Assembly (NCBI GenBank): GCA_002069965.1
Contig: MWCI01000002.1
Coordinates: 1 to 64,000, forward strand
DNA length: 64,000 nt
Direction: 5' to 3'
Origin: Spirochaetes bacterium ADurb.Bin218
GTDB taxonomy: Bacteria; Spirochaetota; UBA4802; UBA5550
Of this stretch, positions 34,722 through 43,283 are shown piece after piece. Position numbers and translations under genes: made by a program. The notes below the pieces were generated by a model. That model ran no database searches. It saw nothing but the letters and a program-made list of their open reading frames with translations, and had not been told where the DNA came from. Numbering within the stretch: position 1 is the stretch's first letter; each line of letters opens with the position of its first letter.

Positions 34722-35714
34722 TTATCTCTCCGTATTATATGATTTATATATTAAATACATATCAGCTGCAACAATTGCAGCGCATGCTTCAAATATGACA
34801 GGGGTGCGTAGCACTATTGCTGAGTCGTGCCTGCCTTTTATGGTAAACTCTTCAATCTGCCCTGTTTTCAGGTTCAATGACTTTTGGCTTTTTGCAATGC
34901 TTGCAGTAGGTTTGATAGCAACTCTGAAAAGGAGATCATTGCCATTGGTTATCCCTCCATTTATGCCACCTGAGTTATTGCTTAGAGTCTTGCCATCACC
35001 TGAAATTATTGGATCATTGTGAATGCTGCCCTTCATGGTAGCAGATTTAAAACCTGAGCCAAATTCTATGGCCTTAACAGCTGGCACAGAAAAAACAAGG
35101 TGGCTCAAGAGAGACTCAAAGGAATCAAAGAACGGCTCACCAAGTCCACATGGGAGATTGGAAACCTTTACCTCTACAATTCCACCAAGGGATTCACCTT
35201 CTTCAATTGCCTCATTGAGAATAGACTCATAATCCTTAGAGCCTCCAATCTCAAGAATTTCTGATTGAAACAAAACATCATGGGGAAGTATTTTTTTTGC
35301 AATGCAACCAGCTGCAACTATTGCAAGGGTAAGTCTTCCAGAAAAATGACCCCCACCTCGTGGATCTGCAAAGCCCTTGAATTTTTTTAATGCAACAAAG
35401 TCAGCATGTCCTGGCCTTGGTATATTTTTCAGTGACTCATAGTCACCAGACCTTGTATTTTTATTTTTAAAAAATATAGTCAGAGGTGATCCTGTTGTTT
35501 TACCATTATAGACTCCACTTAAAATTTCTGGATTGTCATCTTCAATCCGTGGAGTAGTCCCCCTGGCTCCACTTTTTCTTCTGCTTAGATCTGTTGTGAG
35601 ATCTTCCAAGGGGAAAGGTATGCCAGGAGGGCAGCCATCAATTACAACTCCTATCCCCTCTCCATGGGATTCTCCAAATATGGAGATCCTGAATATTCTC
35701 CCAAAGCTATTCAT
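34722..35714 (-). CDS. aroC: Chorismate synthase
   Basis: It makes chorismate from EPSP using reduced FMN. Motifs are FGESHGEGIGVVIDGCPPGI at the N-terminus, SRRKSGARGTTPRIEDD, RPGHADFVALKKF and DPRGGGHFSGRLTLAIVAAG. The C-terminal NNSGGINGGITNG loop is also present. Length (330 aa) is at the short end of the family. Its start overlaps the aroA stop by 4 bases. Confidence 0.96.
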   Translation of the reverse strand: MNSFGRIFRISIFGESHGEGIGVVIDGCPPGIPFPLEDLTTDLSRRKSGARGTTPRIEDDNPEILSGVYNGKTTGSPLTIFFKNKNTRSGDYESLKNIPRPGHADFVALKKFKGFADPRGGGHFSGRLTLAIVAAGCIAKKILPHDVLFQSEILEIGGSKDYESILNEAIEEGESLGGIVEVKVSNLPCGLGEPFFDSFESLLSHLVFSVPAVKAIEFGSGFKSATMKGSIHNDPIISGDGKTLSNNSGGINGGITNGNDLLFRVAIKPTASIAKSQKSLNLKTGQIEEFTIKGRHDSAIVLRTPVIFEACAAIVAADMYLIYKSYNTER

Positions 35715-36958
35715 CTAACCTGACCTCCTATGAGCTTTAGATCTTCAAAAAACTCGCTATATGATTTGCTCACGCACTCCGCATTATTTATAACCACGGG
35801 AGAAGTTGCTCCCAGTGCAGCAATAGCACATGCCATGGCAATTCTGTGATCCCCATGGGAATCAACCTCTCCGCCGGAGATCTCTGAGGATTCTATTATC
35901 ATAGAATCTCCAAAAAGTCTTACCCTTGCCCCTAACTTTTCCAGCTCACTTTTGATGGTCATTGCTCTGTTGCTTTCCTTGTGTGTTAAGCGATCTGTTC
36001 CATGTAAAATAGTCTCTCCTTTGCAATAAAGGGCAAGAGCTGCAAGAGGAGGAAAAAGGTCAGGGCAATCTGATGCGTCAAATTCAAAACCCTTTAGCTC
36101 GCTTCTTGATACATGAATGCAGTCTCCATTTATATGGAGATTGGCTCTTGCCTTTTTAAGGGCTGTGATTATTGCTCTGTCTGGCTGAGTTGATTCCTCT
36201 GCTATTCCATGAACTGTAATCTCTCCAGCAATGGCGCCAGCACATAGCAAAAATGCAGCACCACTCCAGTCTCCTTCAATATTGATTATTCCAGGGACAA
36301 ATTCTTGATTGCCCTTTATTGTGAATTTTTCATGATTTTCCTTTTCTATTAGAACACCAAAGTTTTTTAAAATCTCAATGGTGAGGTCAACGTATTGAGC
36401 GCTTTTAAGATTTTTAACATAGAGGGTTGAATCCTCACTGCACTTTGGCAAAGCCATGAGAAGTCCTGTTATGAACTGAGAGCTTATGCTGCCATCTACA
36501 GTAACTGTTCCACCTTTTAATGTCCCCCATACTTCAATTGGCAGCTTGCTGTTGTTAGATTTGATGTTAGCGCCCAATGCTTTGATTGATTCTTCAATGG
36601 AAGATACTGGTCTTTCCATTAGAGATCTTTCTCCTGTGAGGATAAGCCTTTTGCCTGTGAGAGCAGCAATGGGAGTGAACATTCTGATACAAAGACCTGA
36701 TTCTCCGCAGTTTAATATTTCCTCCTGAGGATTGAGCCCTCCATAGATTGAGACGTAATCAGATTTTTTTGTTATCTTTGCCCCAAGCCCCTGAGCTACT
36801 CTCATAGCAGAGATGGAATCGTCACAAAAGGTAGGGTTTGTAATAAGGGATTCCCCTTTGCTAAGTAAGGCTGCCGCAATGGCTCTTTGCATTGCACTTT
36901 TTGAAGCAGGAGCTTTGAGGCTTCCTTTAATTTTAGAGGGAGAGACGAATTTCTTCAT
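35711..36958 (-). CDS. aroA: 3-Phosphoshikimate 1-carboxyvinyltransferase (EPSP synthase)
   Basis: It adds enolpyruvyl from PEP to shikimate-3-phosphate. The N-terminal KGSLKAPASKSAMQRAIAAA segment carries the binding Lys and Ser. The segment CGESGLCIRMFTPIAALTGK corresponds to the usual LGNAGTAxRP loop but reads CGESGLCIRMF, a variant seen in class II-like enzymes. The C-terminal TDRLTHKESNRA and DSHGDHRIAMACAIAAL motifs are intact. Its start overlaps the end of the aroE-aroK fusion by 26 bases. Confidence 0.94.
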   Translation of the reverse strand: MKKFVSPSKIKGSLKAPASKSAMQRAIAAALLSKGESLITNPTFCDDSISAMRVAQGLGAKITKKSDYVSIYGGLNPQEEILNCGESGLCIRMFTPIAALTGKRLILTGERSLMERPVSSIEESIKALGANIKSNNSKLPIEVWGTLKGGTVTVDGSISSQFITGLLMALPKCSEDSTLYVKNLKSAQYVDLTIEILKNFGVLIEKENHEKFTIKGNQEFVPGIINIEGDWSGAAFLLCAGAIAGEITVHGIAEESTQPDRAIITALKKARANLHINGDCIHVSRSELKGFEFDASDCPDLFPPLAALALYCKGETILHGTDRLTHKESNRAMTIKSELEKLGARVRLFGDSMIIESSEISGGEVDSHGDHRIAMACAIAALGATSPVVINNAECVSKSYSEFFEDLKLIGGQVR

Positions 36959-38228
36959 ATATTAACTCCGCAGTTTTTGTAGGATCCTCTGTTGAGACAA
37001 TGAGCGTCCCGTAAAGAGAGGCGTATAAATTTTTTCTTCTTTCAAACATAACATTAAGTTCCTCTGACGAGGATATGTTTTTTAGAAGAGGTCGTGAGTC
37101 ATCATTTACTCTTTTTAATGTTTCTTCCATGGAGGTATATAGCCAGAAGGGGATTGTTTTTTCCTTTAGAAATTTTCGATTTTCCTCCCTAAGGATAATT
37201 CCTCCTCCGCAAGAGAGGACAAGATTTTTTCTATCAGATAGTTCAAGGAGCACTGAGCTTTCGATCTCTCTGAATTTTTCTTCACCAAATTTTTCAAAGA
37301 TTTCTCTTATGGTCATATTCATCTTATTTTCAATTATAGCGTCTGTATCTACAAAATCAAAATTGAGTCTTTGTGCAAGTGCAACTCCAGTGGAGCTTTT
37401 CCCTGAGGCCATAAATCCAACGAGAGATATTATGGAAGGATTTTCTTTTTGCTGATTAAGAGCATTCTCAAGCAATTGCCTTTCTGGGCAGAAGTTCAAA
37501 AAATGTCTGCAGGCATGAATCCCCTGGTGAATGAGCCATTCCTCTCCTCCAATAAAAGAAAATTGAAGCCCTTCAGCAAGATTACGGTAGTGAGATTTTT
37601 TGTAAGTGGCATCGAAAAATATGGCACCTTTTTTAATATTGGAAATATCAAGGCTGCCTGCCTCATAGGGGATTGTGTTTATAACTACATCTGCATCTTT
37701 AATCAAAGATGAAAGCATATATAGATTTGCAAAGCGAGAGTCTGTTTTTTTTGCTGCACCTTGCCCTTCCTCCTGAAATTTATTAAGAATAATAACATCA
37801 GCCCCATTTTGCCTTAAGCCGTATGCTGCAGCAATTCCAGCACCTCCAGCACCAAGGACAAGGCAATTTTTGCCTTTGAGAGATTTTAATCGCAATAGCA
37901 GAGGTTCTGTCACACCAAAAATATCAGTATTTTCTCCACGGAGAGCCTCATTGTCAGCAATAACAGTGTTTACACTGCCAAGAGCCTTTGCATCATTGGA
38001 TGGGAAATTTATATGGTGGAATATCTTTTCTTTAAATGGAGCAGTGATATTCATTCCATTAAATTTGAGCTCCCTGAAAATCCTTGCAATCTCTTCAGCA
38101 TTTTTTGCACAGAGTCTGATATAACTACCCTTTAGTTTTAAAGTTTTAAAAATTGCCTCAAACATCAAAGGGCTCTTGCTGTGCAAAACAGGGAGGCCAG
38201 CTACACCAAGGAGAATCTCATTTTCCAT
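36933..38228 (-). CDS. aroE-aroK: Fused shikimate dehydrogenase - shikimate kinase
   Basis: Residues 1-258 are AroE: HSKSPLMFEAIFK binds shikimate, Lys66 is in NITAPFKEK, Asp102 is in GENTDIFGV, and the NADP fold is VLGAGGAGIAAAYGL. Residues 264-431 are AroK: P-loop GFMASGKSS (from 271), then DFVDTDAIIENKMNMTIREI, then the CGGGI motif and RPL lid. Both halves keep their catalytic residues, so one chain should do the two sequential steps dehydroshikimate to shikimate-3-phosphate. No frameshift links them. Its start overlaps the aroD end by 11 bases. Confidence 0.95.
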   Translation of the reverse strand: MENEILLGVAGLPVLHSKSPLMFEAIFKTLKLKGSYIRLCAKNAEEIARIFRELKFNGMNITAPFKEKIFHHINFPSNDAKALGSVNTVIADNEALRGENTDIFGVTEPLLLRLKSLKGKNCLVLGAGGAGIAAAYGLRQNGADVIILNKFQEEGQGAAKKTDSRFANLYMLSSLIKDADVVINTIPYEAGSLDISNIKKGAIFFDATYKKSHYRNLAEGLQFSFIGGEEWLIHQGIHACRHFLNFCPERQLLENALNQQKENPSIISLVGFMASGKSSTGVALAQRLNFDFVDTDAIIENKMNMTIREIFEKFGEEKFREIESSVLLELSDRKNLVLSCGGGIILREENRKFLKEKTIPFWLYTSMEETLKRVNDDSRPLLKNISSSEELNVMFERRKNLYASLYGTLIVSTEDPTKTAELIYEEIRLSL

Positions 38229-38865
38229 TGGAACCTCTTATGAGATCAATTATTTTTGTGAGAGTGACTGAATCAATCTGTCCAGGAGCAGTGCCTTTTC
38301 CTTCATCAATAGAGGCGTATGTAAAGGGAGCACCAAGAAGTATTGCAGCAACCCTTGTTATTTTTCCAGCCTCTCCCATTCCTATGGAAATTATTGGTCT
38401 ATCAAAGGAATAGAGCGATAGAATCCTTGCAGCATCACAGTAAGATGAATTGAAACATGCAATTTTAGCAATGTCAGCACCACTATCAAAGCACCAGTTT
38501 ATGAGCAATTCAAGCTCTCTCATAGAAGGGGTCTTTTCATAATCGTGATAGGATACTATCGTTTTGCATTTATGAGTGGAGGCGCAATCCTTTATGTATT
38601 TTTTGAAGGAGTCGCTATTTTCTACTTCAACGTCTACATAAGTTGCGCCGCATTCAATGGCCCTGGCAAGTGTTTTCATTCTGAGCTCATCATCTGCCTT
38701 TTTACAGGGCCTGAAAGTTGCTACTGTGTTTCCACAGCCAAATAGCTCTGGAAGATGACTCTCTTCAAAGTTTAATCTATCAAGGCGTATTTCACAGATC
38801 TCGGCTCTGGAAGCAATGTTACAGGCCTCTTCAATAGATACATCAGCTATGCTTACACAAATCAT
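38218..38865 (-). CDS. aroD: Type I 3-dehydroquinate dehydratase
   Basis: This class I aldolase uses a Schiff-base lysine. ICEIRLDRLNF carries the substrate Glu/Arg pair, TIVSYHDYEKTPSM the catalytic His, and GADIAKIACFNS the catalytic Lys. SIGMGEAGKITRVAAILLGA, FTYASIDEGKGTAPGQI complete the fold. Length (215 aa) is slightly shorter than E. coli AroD. It overlaps aroB by 4 bases. Confidence 0.93.
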   Translation of the reverse strand: MICVSIADVSIEEACNIASRAEICEIRLDRLNFEESHLPELFGCGNTVATFRPCKKADDELRMKTLARAIECGATYVDVEVENSDSFKKYIKDCASTHKCKTIVSYHDYEKTPSMRELELLINWCFDSGADIAKIACFNSSYCDAARILSLYSFDRPIISIGMGEAGKITRVAAILLGAPFTYASIDEGKGTAPGQIDSVTLTKIIDLIRGSNGK

Positions 38866-39923
38866 AGATGGCCACCTTTTAGTTCATTTTTTAGCAATTT
38901 CTCAAAATCTACAAAGTCAATCCCTTTAATCTCTGGTCTCCCAGGCTCATTAAGTAGAATAAAACTAACGCTGGAGCTATGACCTTTTTTATCTGCCTGC
39001 ACAGCCTCCATAATTAAAGGTATATCTTCTTTGGATATTGCAGATTTCAGGTCAACAGGGAGATTAAAGAATTTTAAAAGAGCTATTATCTCCTTTGCGC
39101 AAGTAGCATTCATTCCTGCAAGGTGTAAAGAAAGAGAAATGCTAAAGCTTATTCCAAGGGAAACAGCTAATCCGTGTTTAATTCCCTTTACTTTTTCTAT
39201 GGCATGACCAAGTGTATGACCAAGGTTTAGAATTCTTCTTAAGTCAGTTTCCCTTTCATCCAGCTCAACAATTTTAGCTTTAAATAGAATAGATTTATAA
39301 ATAGCCTCAGATATGGTTTCCATATCCATGGATTTTATTTTTTCTTTACAGGAGGTAATAAAGGAGTAAAAATCTCCTCCTTCAAGTAAAGCACTCTTAA
39401 CAAGCTCAGCCAGACCATTGACGTATTCTTCCTTGGGAAGAGTTGCAAGCATAGAGTGATCGCATATAACAAATTCAGGCTGAGCAAATACCCCTGCCAT
39501 GTTTTTTGTCATGTCAATATTGACTCCGTTTTTACCGCCAACGCTTGCATCCACCTGCGATAGAAGAGAGGTAGACACAAAGCCAAAGGGGATGCCCCTC
39601 ATAAAAATTGAGGCAGAAAATCCAGCAATATCAGATACAATTCCACCACCAATTCCAATCAAAGTAGTTTTGCGAGTGCAGTGCAGTTCTATCATTTTTT
39701 TTAGAATATATTCCACAGTGGAAAGATTTTTAATTTCCTCCCCAGTGCCAAGGATAATCACAGGGTATGATGAAAATTTATCTCCATAGTATCTATAGAT
39801 ATTTGTATCAGTTACAATCACGCTTTTAGAGGGATGAGCAAAGTCAACAATAGATGACAGGCTACCACCGCAAAAAACTCTTGATACCTTATTTTCAAGA
39901 GTAATTTTAATTTCCCTTTGCAT
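38862..39923 (-). CDS. aroB: 3-Dehydroquinate synthase
   Basis: It forms the first ring from DAHP using NAD and a metal ion. NAD-binding GIGGGIVSDIAGFSASIFMR, then PFGFVSTSLLSQVDASVGGK, then metal-site NGLAELVKSALL and NLGHTLGHAIEKVKGIKHG are all present. Length (353 aa) is normal. It overlaps the DAHP synthase stop by one base and aroD by four, so expression is coupled. Confidence 0.95.
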   Translation of the reverse strand: MQREIKITLENKVSRVFCGGSLSSIVDFAHPSKSVIVTDTNIYRYYGDKFSSYPVIILGTGEEIKNLSTVEYILKKMIELHCTRKTTLIGIGGGIVSDIAGFSASIFMRGIPFGFVSTSLLSQVDASVGGKNGVNIDMTKNMAGVFAQPEFVICDHSMLATLPKEEYVNGLAELVKSALLEGGDFYSFITSCKEKIKSMDMETISEAIYKSILFKAKIVELDERETDLRRILNLGHTLGHAIEKVKGIKHGLAVSLGISFSISLSLHLAGMNATCAKEIIALLKFFNLPVDLKSAISKEDIPLIMEAVQADKKGHSSSVSFILLNEPGRPEIKGIDFVDFEKLLKNELKGGHL

Positions 39924-40759
39924 CAGGCCTCCTTGCTCTCCTGATTAATAGAAGTGTTCATAAATTCCTTAAGCTTGAGGACCTTTGCAGTGAGTTTTGA
40001 AAACTGCTCAGGGGTTAACTGTTGTTCTGCATCACTTAGAGCCTCCTGGGGATTTATGTGCACCTCAATTAAAAGTCCATCTGCACCTGCTGCAACTGCT
40101 GCAAGGCTCATGGGTTCAATGAGGCTAATTTTGCCTGTCCCATGGGATGGATCAACCATGATAGGAAGATGAGTTAGCTCTTTAATCGCAGGAACAATGC
40201 TCAGATCAAGTGTATTCCTTGTGTAGGTTTCAAAGGTTCTGATCCCTCTTTCACAAAGTATTACATTTGGATTGCCCTCGGCCAGAATATACTCGGCACA
40301 ATTAAGCCATTCTCTTAAAGTTGAGTACATGCCCCGTTTAAGAAGCACAGGTTTGCTTGATTTGCCAACTTCTTTTAGAAGGGAAAAGTTTTGCATGTTC
40401 CTTGCGCCAATTTGCAGAATATCTGCATATTCACAGACCCATGAAACGTCTCTTGGATCTATTACCTCTGTTATAATGGGAAGCCCTGTCTTTTGTTTTG
40501 CCTTTTCCAGAATCTTTAATCCTTTAAGTCCAAGCCCCTGAAAGTCATAAGGAGAGGTCCGTGGTTTAAAAGCCCCACCTCTAAGCATATTACCCCCAGC
40601 CTTTTTTACAGCAATGGCAGTTTGAATGGTTTGTTCTTCACTTTCAACACTGCAGGGCCCTCCTACAATTATAAAATCCTTCCCAACTTCGCAATTTCCT
40701 ACTTTAAAAGTACTTCTTTTGCCTGATTCATCAGATTTAACAAGTTTCAGGTTTTTCAT
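39923..40759 (-). CDS. aroF: DAHP synthase, class I-beta (KDO8P-synthase-like), no regulatory domain
   Basis: It joins PEP and erythrose-4-phosphate, the committed step. Signature segments are [72 protein letters not shown] and VDPSHGTGK. At 278 aa it matches the bare catalytic barrel and lacks the roughly 70-residue N-terminal ferredoxin-like domain that gives feedback control in enzymes such as that of Thermotoga. It is the first structural gene of the operon. AAGGAG lies 8 bases before the ATG, just downstream of the attenuator. Confidence 0.95.
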   Translation of the reverse strand: MKNLKLVKSDESGKRSTFKVGNCEVGKDFIIVGGPCSVESEEQTIQTAIAVKKAGGNMLRGGAFKPRTSPYDFQGLGLKGLKILEKAKQKTGLPIITEVIDPRDVSWVCEYADILQIGARNMQNFSLLKEVGKSSKPVLLKRGMYSTLREWLNCAEYILAEGNPNVILCERGIRTFETYTRNTLDLSIVPAIKELTHLPIMVDPSHGTGKISLIEPMSLAAVAAGADGLLIEVHINPQEALSDAEQQLTPEQFSKLTAKVLKLKEFMNTSINQESKEA

Positions 40760-40796
40760 CTCTTTAACTCCTTAGTGATATGAGCCTTTTGACCCT

Positions 40797-40859
40797 AAAA
40801 AAAAAGACCCTTCGAGTTTTATCGAAGGGTCTTTCTGTATATAATACCGATAAAACTCG
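40797..40859 (-). promoter_or_regulatory. Phe/Tyr attenuator: terminator with mutually exclusive antiterminator
   Basis: On the minus strand, AAAGACCCTTCGA and TCGAAGGGTCTTT (plus positions 40822-40834 and 40803-40815) form a 13-bp stem with loop TAAAAC, followed by a run of T's: an intrinsic terminator 38 bases before the first enzyme gene. Immediately upstream, CGAGTTTTATCG (40848-40859) is perfectly complementary over 12 bases to CGATAAAACTCG (40813-40824), which covers the terminator loop and inner stem. Only one structure can form. The upstream arm starts two bases after the leader-peptide stop, so a ribosome that reaches the stop would hide it. Confidence 0.93.
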
Positions 40860-40861
40860 TG

Positions 40862-40978
40862 CTACGCCGATATGTAATATCCGTAAAAATAAAAATAGAA
40901 ATAGCAAAAGCCAAAGGAAAATGCCTTTGGCTGGGCAAGCACGAAGGAATTTCTGGTATGTTTTGTAATATTCTTCAT
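40862..40978 (-). CDS. Phe/Tyr-rich leader peptide of the aromatic operon (38 aa)
   Basis: ATG at 40978 and TAG at 40862-40864 enclose 38 codons. The product begins MKNITKHTRNSFVLAQPKA and continues FSFGFCYFYFYFYGYYIS, ending A. Residues 20-35 contain 6 Phe and 6 Tyr in 16; there is no Trp. The ribosome-binding site is weak (AGAG about 9 bases upstream). A 9-bp hairpin (AGCCAAAGG / CCTTTGGCT, plus positions 40909-40932) lies in the mRNA just before and into the aromatic run and could pause polymerase. Low charged tRNA-Phe or tRNA-Tyr would stall the ribosome in the run, freeing the antiterminator arm. Confidence 0.93.
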   Translation of the reverse strand: MKNITKHTRNSFVLAQPKAFSFGFCYFYFYFYGYYISA

Positions 40979-41002
40979 GGGTCTTTACTCTAATGAAGAG
41001 AG

Positions 41003-41031
41003 CTAATACTTCCGACTTCAAAGTCTGTCAA
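41003..41031 (-). promoter_or_regulatory. Promoter of the aromatic operon
   Basis: On the minus strand, TTGACA (41026-41031) and TATTAG (41003-41008) are 17 bases apart, placing the start of transcription near 40996, about 18 bases before the leader ATG. The spacer contains the inverted repeat GACTTTGAAGTC, which might be an operator. Confidence 0.75.
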
Positions 41032-41066
41032 ACATTTTTTTTAAAATAAAGAAAAAAATTATTTTT

Positions 41067-42758
41067 TTAAAGTTCCTCTGTCTTAAAGTATTTAATTTGT
41101 TTCACTAAAATGCTTGCCTGAGAAGAAATAGCCTCTGCAGCTTCCTGTATGGATTCAACTGAATAACTGTTATCCTGTGATATCTGGTTGATAGATTGAA
41201 TAGAGGAGGCAATTACTTCCACAGACTTTTTGTGTTCTTCCATGAGATCCTTAATTTGCTTCATTATATCCTTCATGCTTTCTGTCTCATCTGTTACATC
41301 TCTATCTTGCAGCGACTGTTCCTTCATTTTAGTGAAGAAATCATCCAGCATGTTAGATATGTGATCTACATCATAGATTATTTTTGTAAACAATTCAACC
41401 ATGAATGTCACTTTTTGAGTGCCTTCATTTATAAGAAGAGAGTTTGATTTTATAATTCTGTCTATATCCTTTACGTTTAATGCTGTCTTGTCAGCAAGTT
41501 TTGATATTTCTTCTGCAACAACTGCAAAACCTCTCCCAGCATCTCCAGCTCTTGCTGATTCAATTGATGCATTTAGTGACAAGAGGTTTATTTGATCTGA
41601 AATATCATTAATAAGTGAGGCAATGCCAGTGAGTTCTTCTGAGCTTTTACCTATATTTTCCATAATATTTTTTGCAGCCTCAAGGGAGTTTTTACCTTCA
41701 GAGATATTCCCAGCAACAGCGTTGAGTAGTTCTCTGGCATGTTCAGATTCTTTTGTAAGTTCAGAGATAGATTGCGAAAGTTCCCTTAGCCTGTTGGAAA
41801 GAAGAATAAAGGCCTTTGATTGAATATCTGCATTGATGCCAAGCATTTCTACGCTTTCATTAACTTTTCTGCTTTGCAAATTTGCCTCATTTTCAAGGTC
41901 TGTCTGCTTGTTTAGGTTGTGCATAAGTGATGAAATTGCACCTTGTATGTTTTCTGTTGAACTGTTTAAATTTTTAGCTATTTCCAGTATGACTCTTATT
42001 ACATTTTTTAGTTTTTCCACAAATCTATTAAACTCCAGAGCGCTTTGACCCAGTTCATCCCTGGACTCGACTTTTAGCTTTCTGCTAAGATCTCCACCGC
42101 CATCTGCCATATCTTTAAGGCTTGTCATGAGTTTTTTAAGAGGCCTGCTTAGCATTCTGCTTATGCTGAAGGAAAGTAATATAGAAGAAATGAGAGCAAA
42201 GATATATATAGCTATATAAGTTTTAAAGGTCTTTTCTAAAATAGCTGCTGCATTTTTATCAGAGATATCAAGGCCTAAAAGCCCTAAGAATTTTCCATCC
42301 TCAATCAAAGGGGCATATCCAGAGATTATGTTATGTTTGCTTTCTTCGTCAAAGACAAAGTCCCTTTCGACGCAGTTTATCTGCTCGCTGGCTGCTTTTG
42401 ATATGTAGGCATAGAGAATTAAATCAGGCTGAGCATCCCGTATTTTGTTAAGGTCTTCACATATTTTTAAATACTCAGTGGAATTTTCTATAGCAGCGAT
42501 TTTTTCTTCGTCAATGGCAAAATCCCCTTCTACTGAAATCTTTGAAAAATCTAAATCTGGCAATAAAAGAGCAACAAGGGGCTGTAGATCTTTATTATTT
42601 ATTATAAATGCACCTGTGTATGATATATTTTTCAGTCTTTCTTTTAACTCTCCAAAGAGTTCAGTTTTTACCACTTTGTATGAGTATGCTGAAATCAGGA
42701 AATAAATAACAGAGGTGAAGACAAAAATGGCTATGGATATTTTTGTCTTAAGCATCAT
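41067..42758 (-). CDS. Methyl-accepting chemotaxis protein
   Basis: An N-terminal helix (ISIAIFVFTSVIYFLISAY), a periplasmic sensor of about 150 residues without a clear known fold, a second helix (IAIYIFALISSILLSFSIS), a HAMP domain (RPLKKLMTSLKDMADGGGDL) and the signalling bundle are visible. The tip [20 protein letters not shown], then GFAVVAEEISKLADK, is intact. The start may be the ATG at 42758 or the one at 42755; no strong ribosome-binding site. It is a single-gene unit upstream of the aromatic operon, on the same strand but outside its promoter. The ligand is unknown. Confidence 0.94.
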   Translation of the reverse strand: MMLKTKISIAIFVFTSVIYFLISAYSYKVVKTELFGELKERLKNISYTGAFIINNKDLQPLVALLLPDLDFSKISVEGDFAIDEEKIAAIENSTEYLKICEDLNKIRDAQPDLILYAYISKAASEQINCVERDFVFDEESKHNIISGYAPLIEDGKFLGLLGLDISDKNAAAILEKTFKTYIAIYIFALISSILLSFSISRMLSRPLKKLMTSLKDMADGGGDLSRKLKVESRDELGQSALEFNRFVEKLKNVIRVILEIAKNLNSSTENIQGAISSLMHNLNKQTDLENEANLQSRKVNESVEMLGINADIQSKAFILLSNRLRELSQSISELTKESEHARELLNAVAGNISEGKNSLEAAKNIMENIGKSSEELTGIASLINDISDQINLLSLNASIESARAGDAGRGFAVVAEEISKLADKTALNVKDIDRIIKSNSLLINEGTQKVTFMVELFTKIIYDVDHISNMLDDFFTKMKEQSLQDRDVTDETESMKDIMKQIKDLMEEHKKSVEVIASSIQSINQISQDNSYSVESIQEAAEAISSQASILVKQIKYFKTEEL

Positions 42759-43043
42759 GGACTTTTTTTTTGATTAGTTGATTCATAATTTCTCTTTTTA
42801 AGTTTTATAACATGCTATACTTTACACTAAAAAAAGCGCCGGGAATTTCTACTAATAAAAATGCAGAAATAACTATCAAAGACAAGAGTGACATATAAAA
42901 AATACAAAAAATCATGGATTTTACTGCTGCTATTTGAAGACTCATCTTTATTTTCATCTTTACCATTGAGGGTGAAATTGTGATAATCCTTCCTGTTGGA
43001 ATGCACATTTTTCTGGCAATTTCTTTAACTTTTAAATTAATTC

Positions 43044-43071
43044 TTGACATAGGATAGGCTATTTTTATGAT
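43044..43071 (+). promoter_or_regulatory. Promoter for tRNA-Thr - rpmG - secE - nusG
   Basis: TTGACA (43044-43049) and TATGAT (43066-43071) are 16 bases apart, about 30 bases before the tRNA. The adjoining 42759-43043 is AT-rich with nothing else supported. Confidence 0.75.
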
Positions 43072-43101
43072 TTCAACCTGTTTTTCGTGGCTATGGCAAG
43101 T

Positions 43102-43174
43102 GCCCACGTAGCTCAGTCGGCAGAGCATTTGCATGGTAAGCAAAAGGTCACCAGTTCGATTCTGGTCGTGGGCT
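43102..43174 (+). tRNA. tRNA-Thr (anticodon GGT)
   Basis: The acceptor stem GCCCACG / CGTGGGC, a D arm with GCTC/GAGC, the anticodon stem TTTGC / GCAAA with loop ATGGTAA (anticodon GGT at 43135-43137), and a T arm with GTTCGAT all fold. The discriminator is T and CCA is not encoded. A threonine or tryptophan tRNA before rpmG-secE-nusG is a common bacterial arrangement. Confidence 0.96.
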
Positions 43175-43283
43175 ATTTATGTAAACATTTCAAAAATTTT
43201 ATCATAAAAATGCTTGACTGAAAAGGGGCAGCTATTAGCTTGCTTTTTAATTACTATATTTACTATAAAAGTGTGGGGTTAGT

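Noticed and set aside
40764-41021. Minus-strand ORF of 85 aa over the aromatic leader
   Set aside because: It reads through the attenuator hairpins in a different frame; the 38-codon Phe/Tyr leader explains the region far better.
42805-43143. Minus-strand ORF of 112 aa (or 82 aa from 43050) with a hydrophobic segment
   Set aside because: It begins inside the tRNA-Thr gene, and the shorter version starts on the tRNA promoter without a ribosome-binding site. A real small membrane protein is not excluded.
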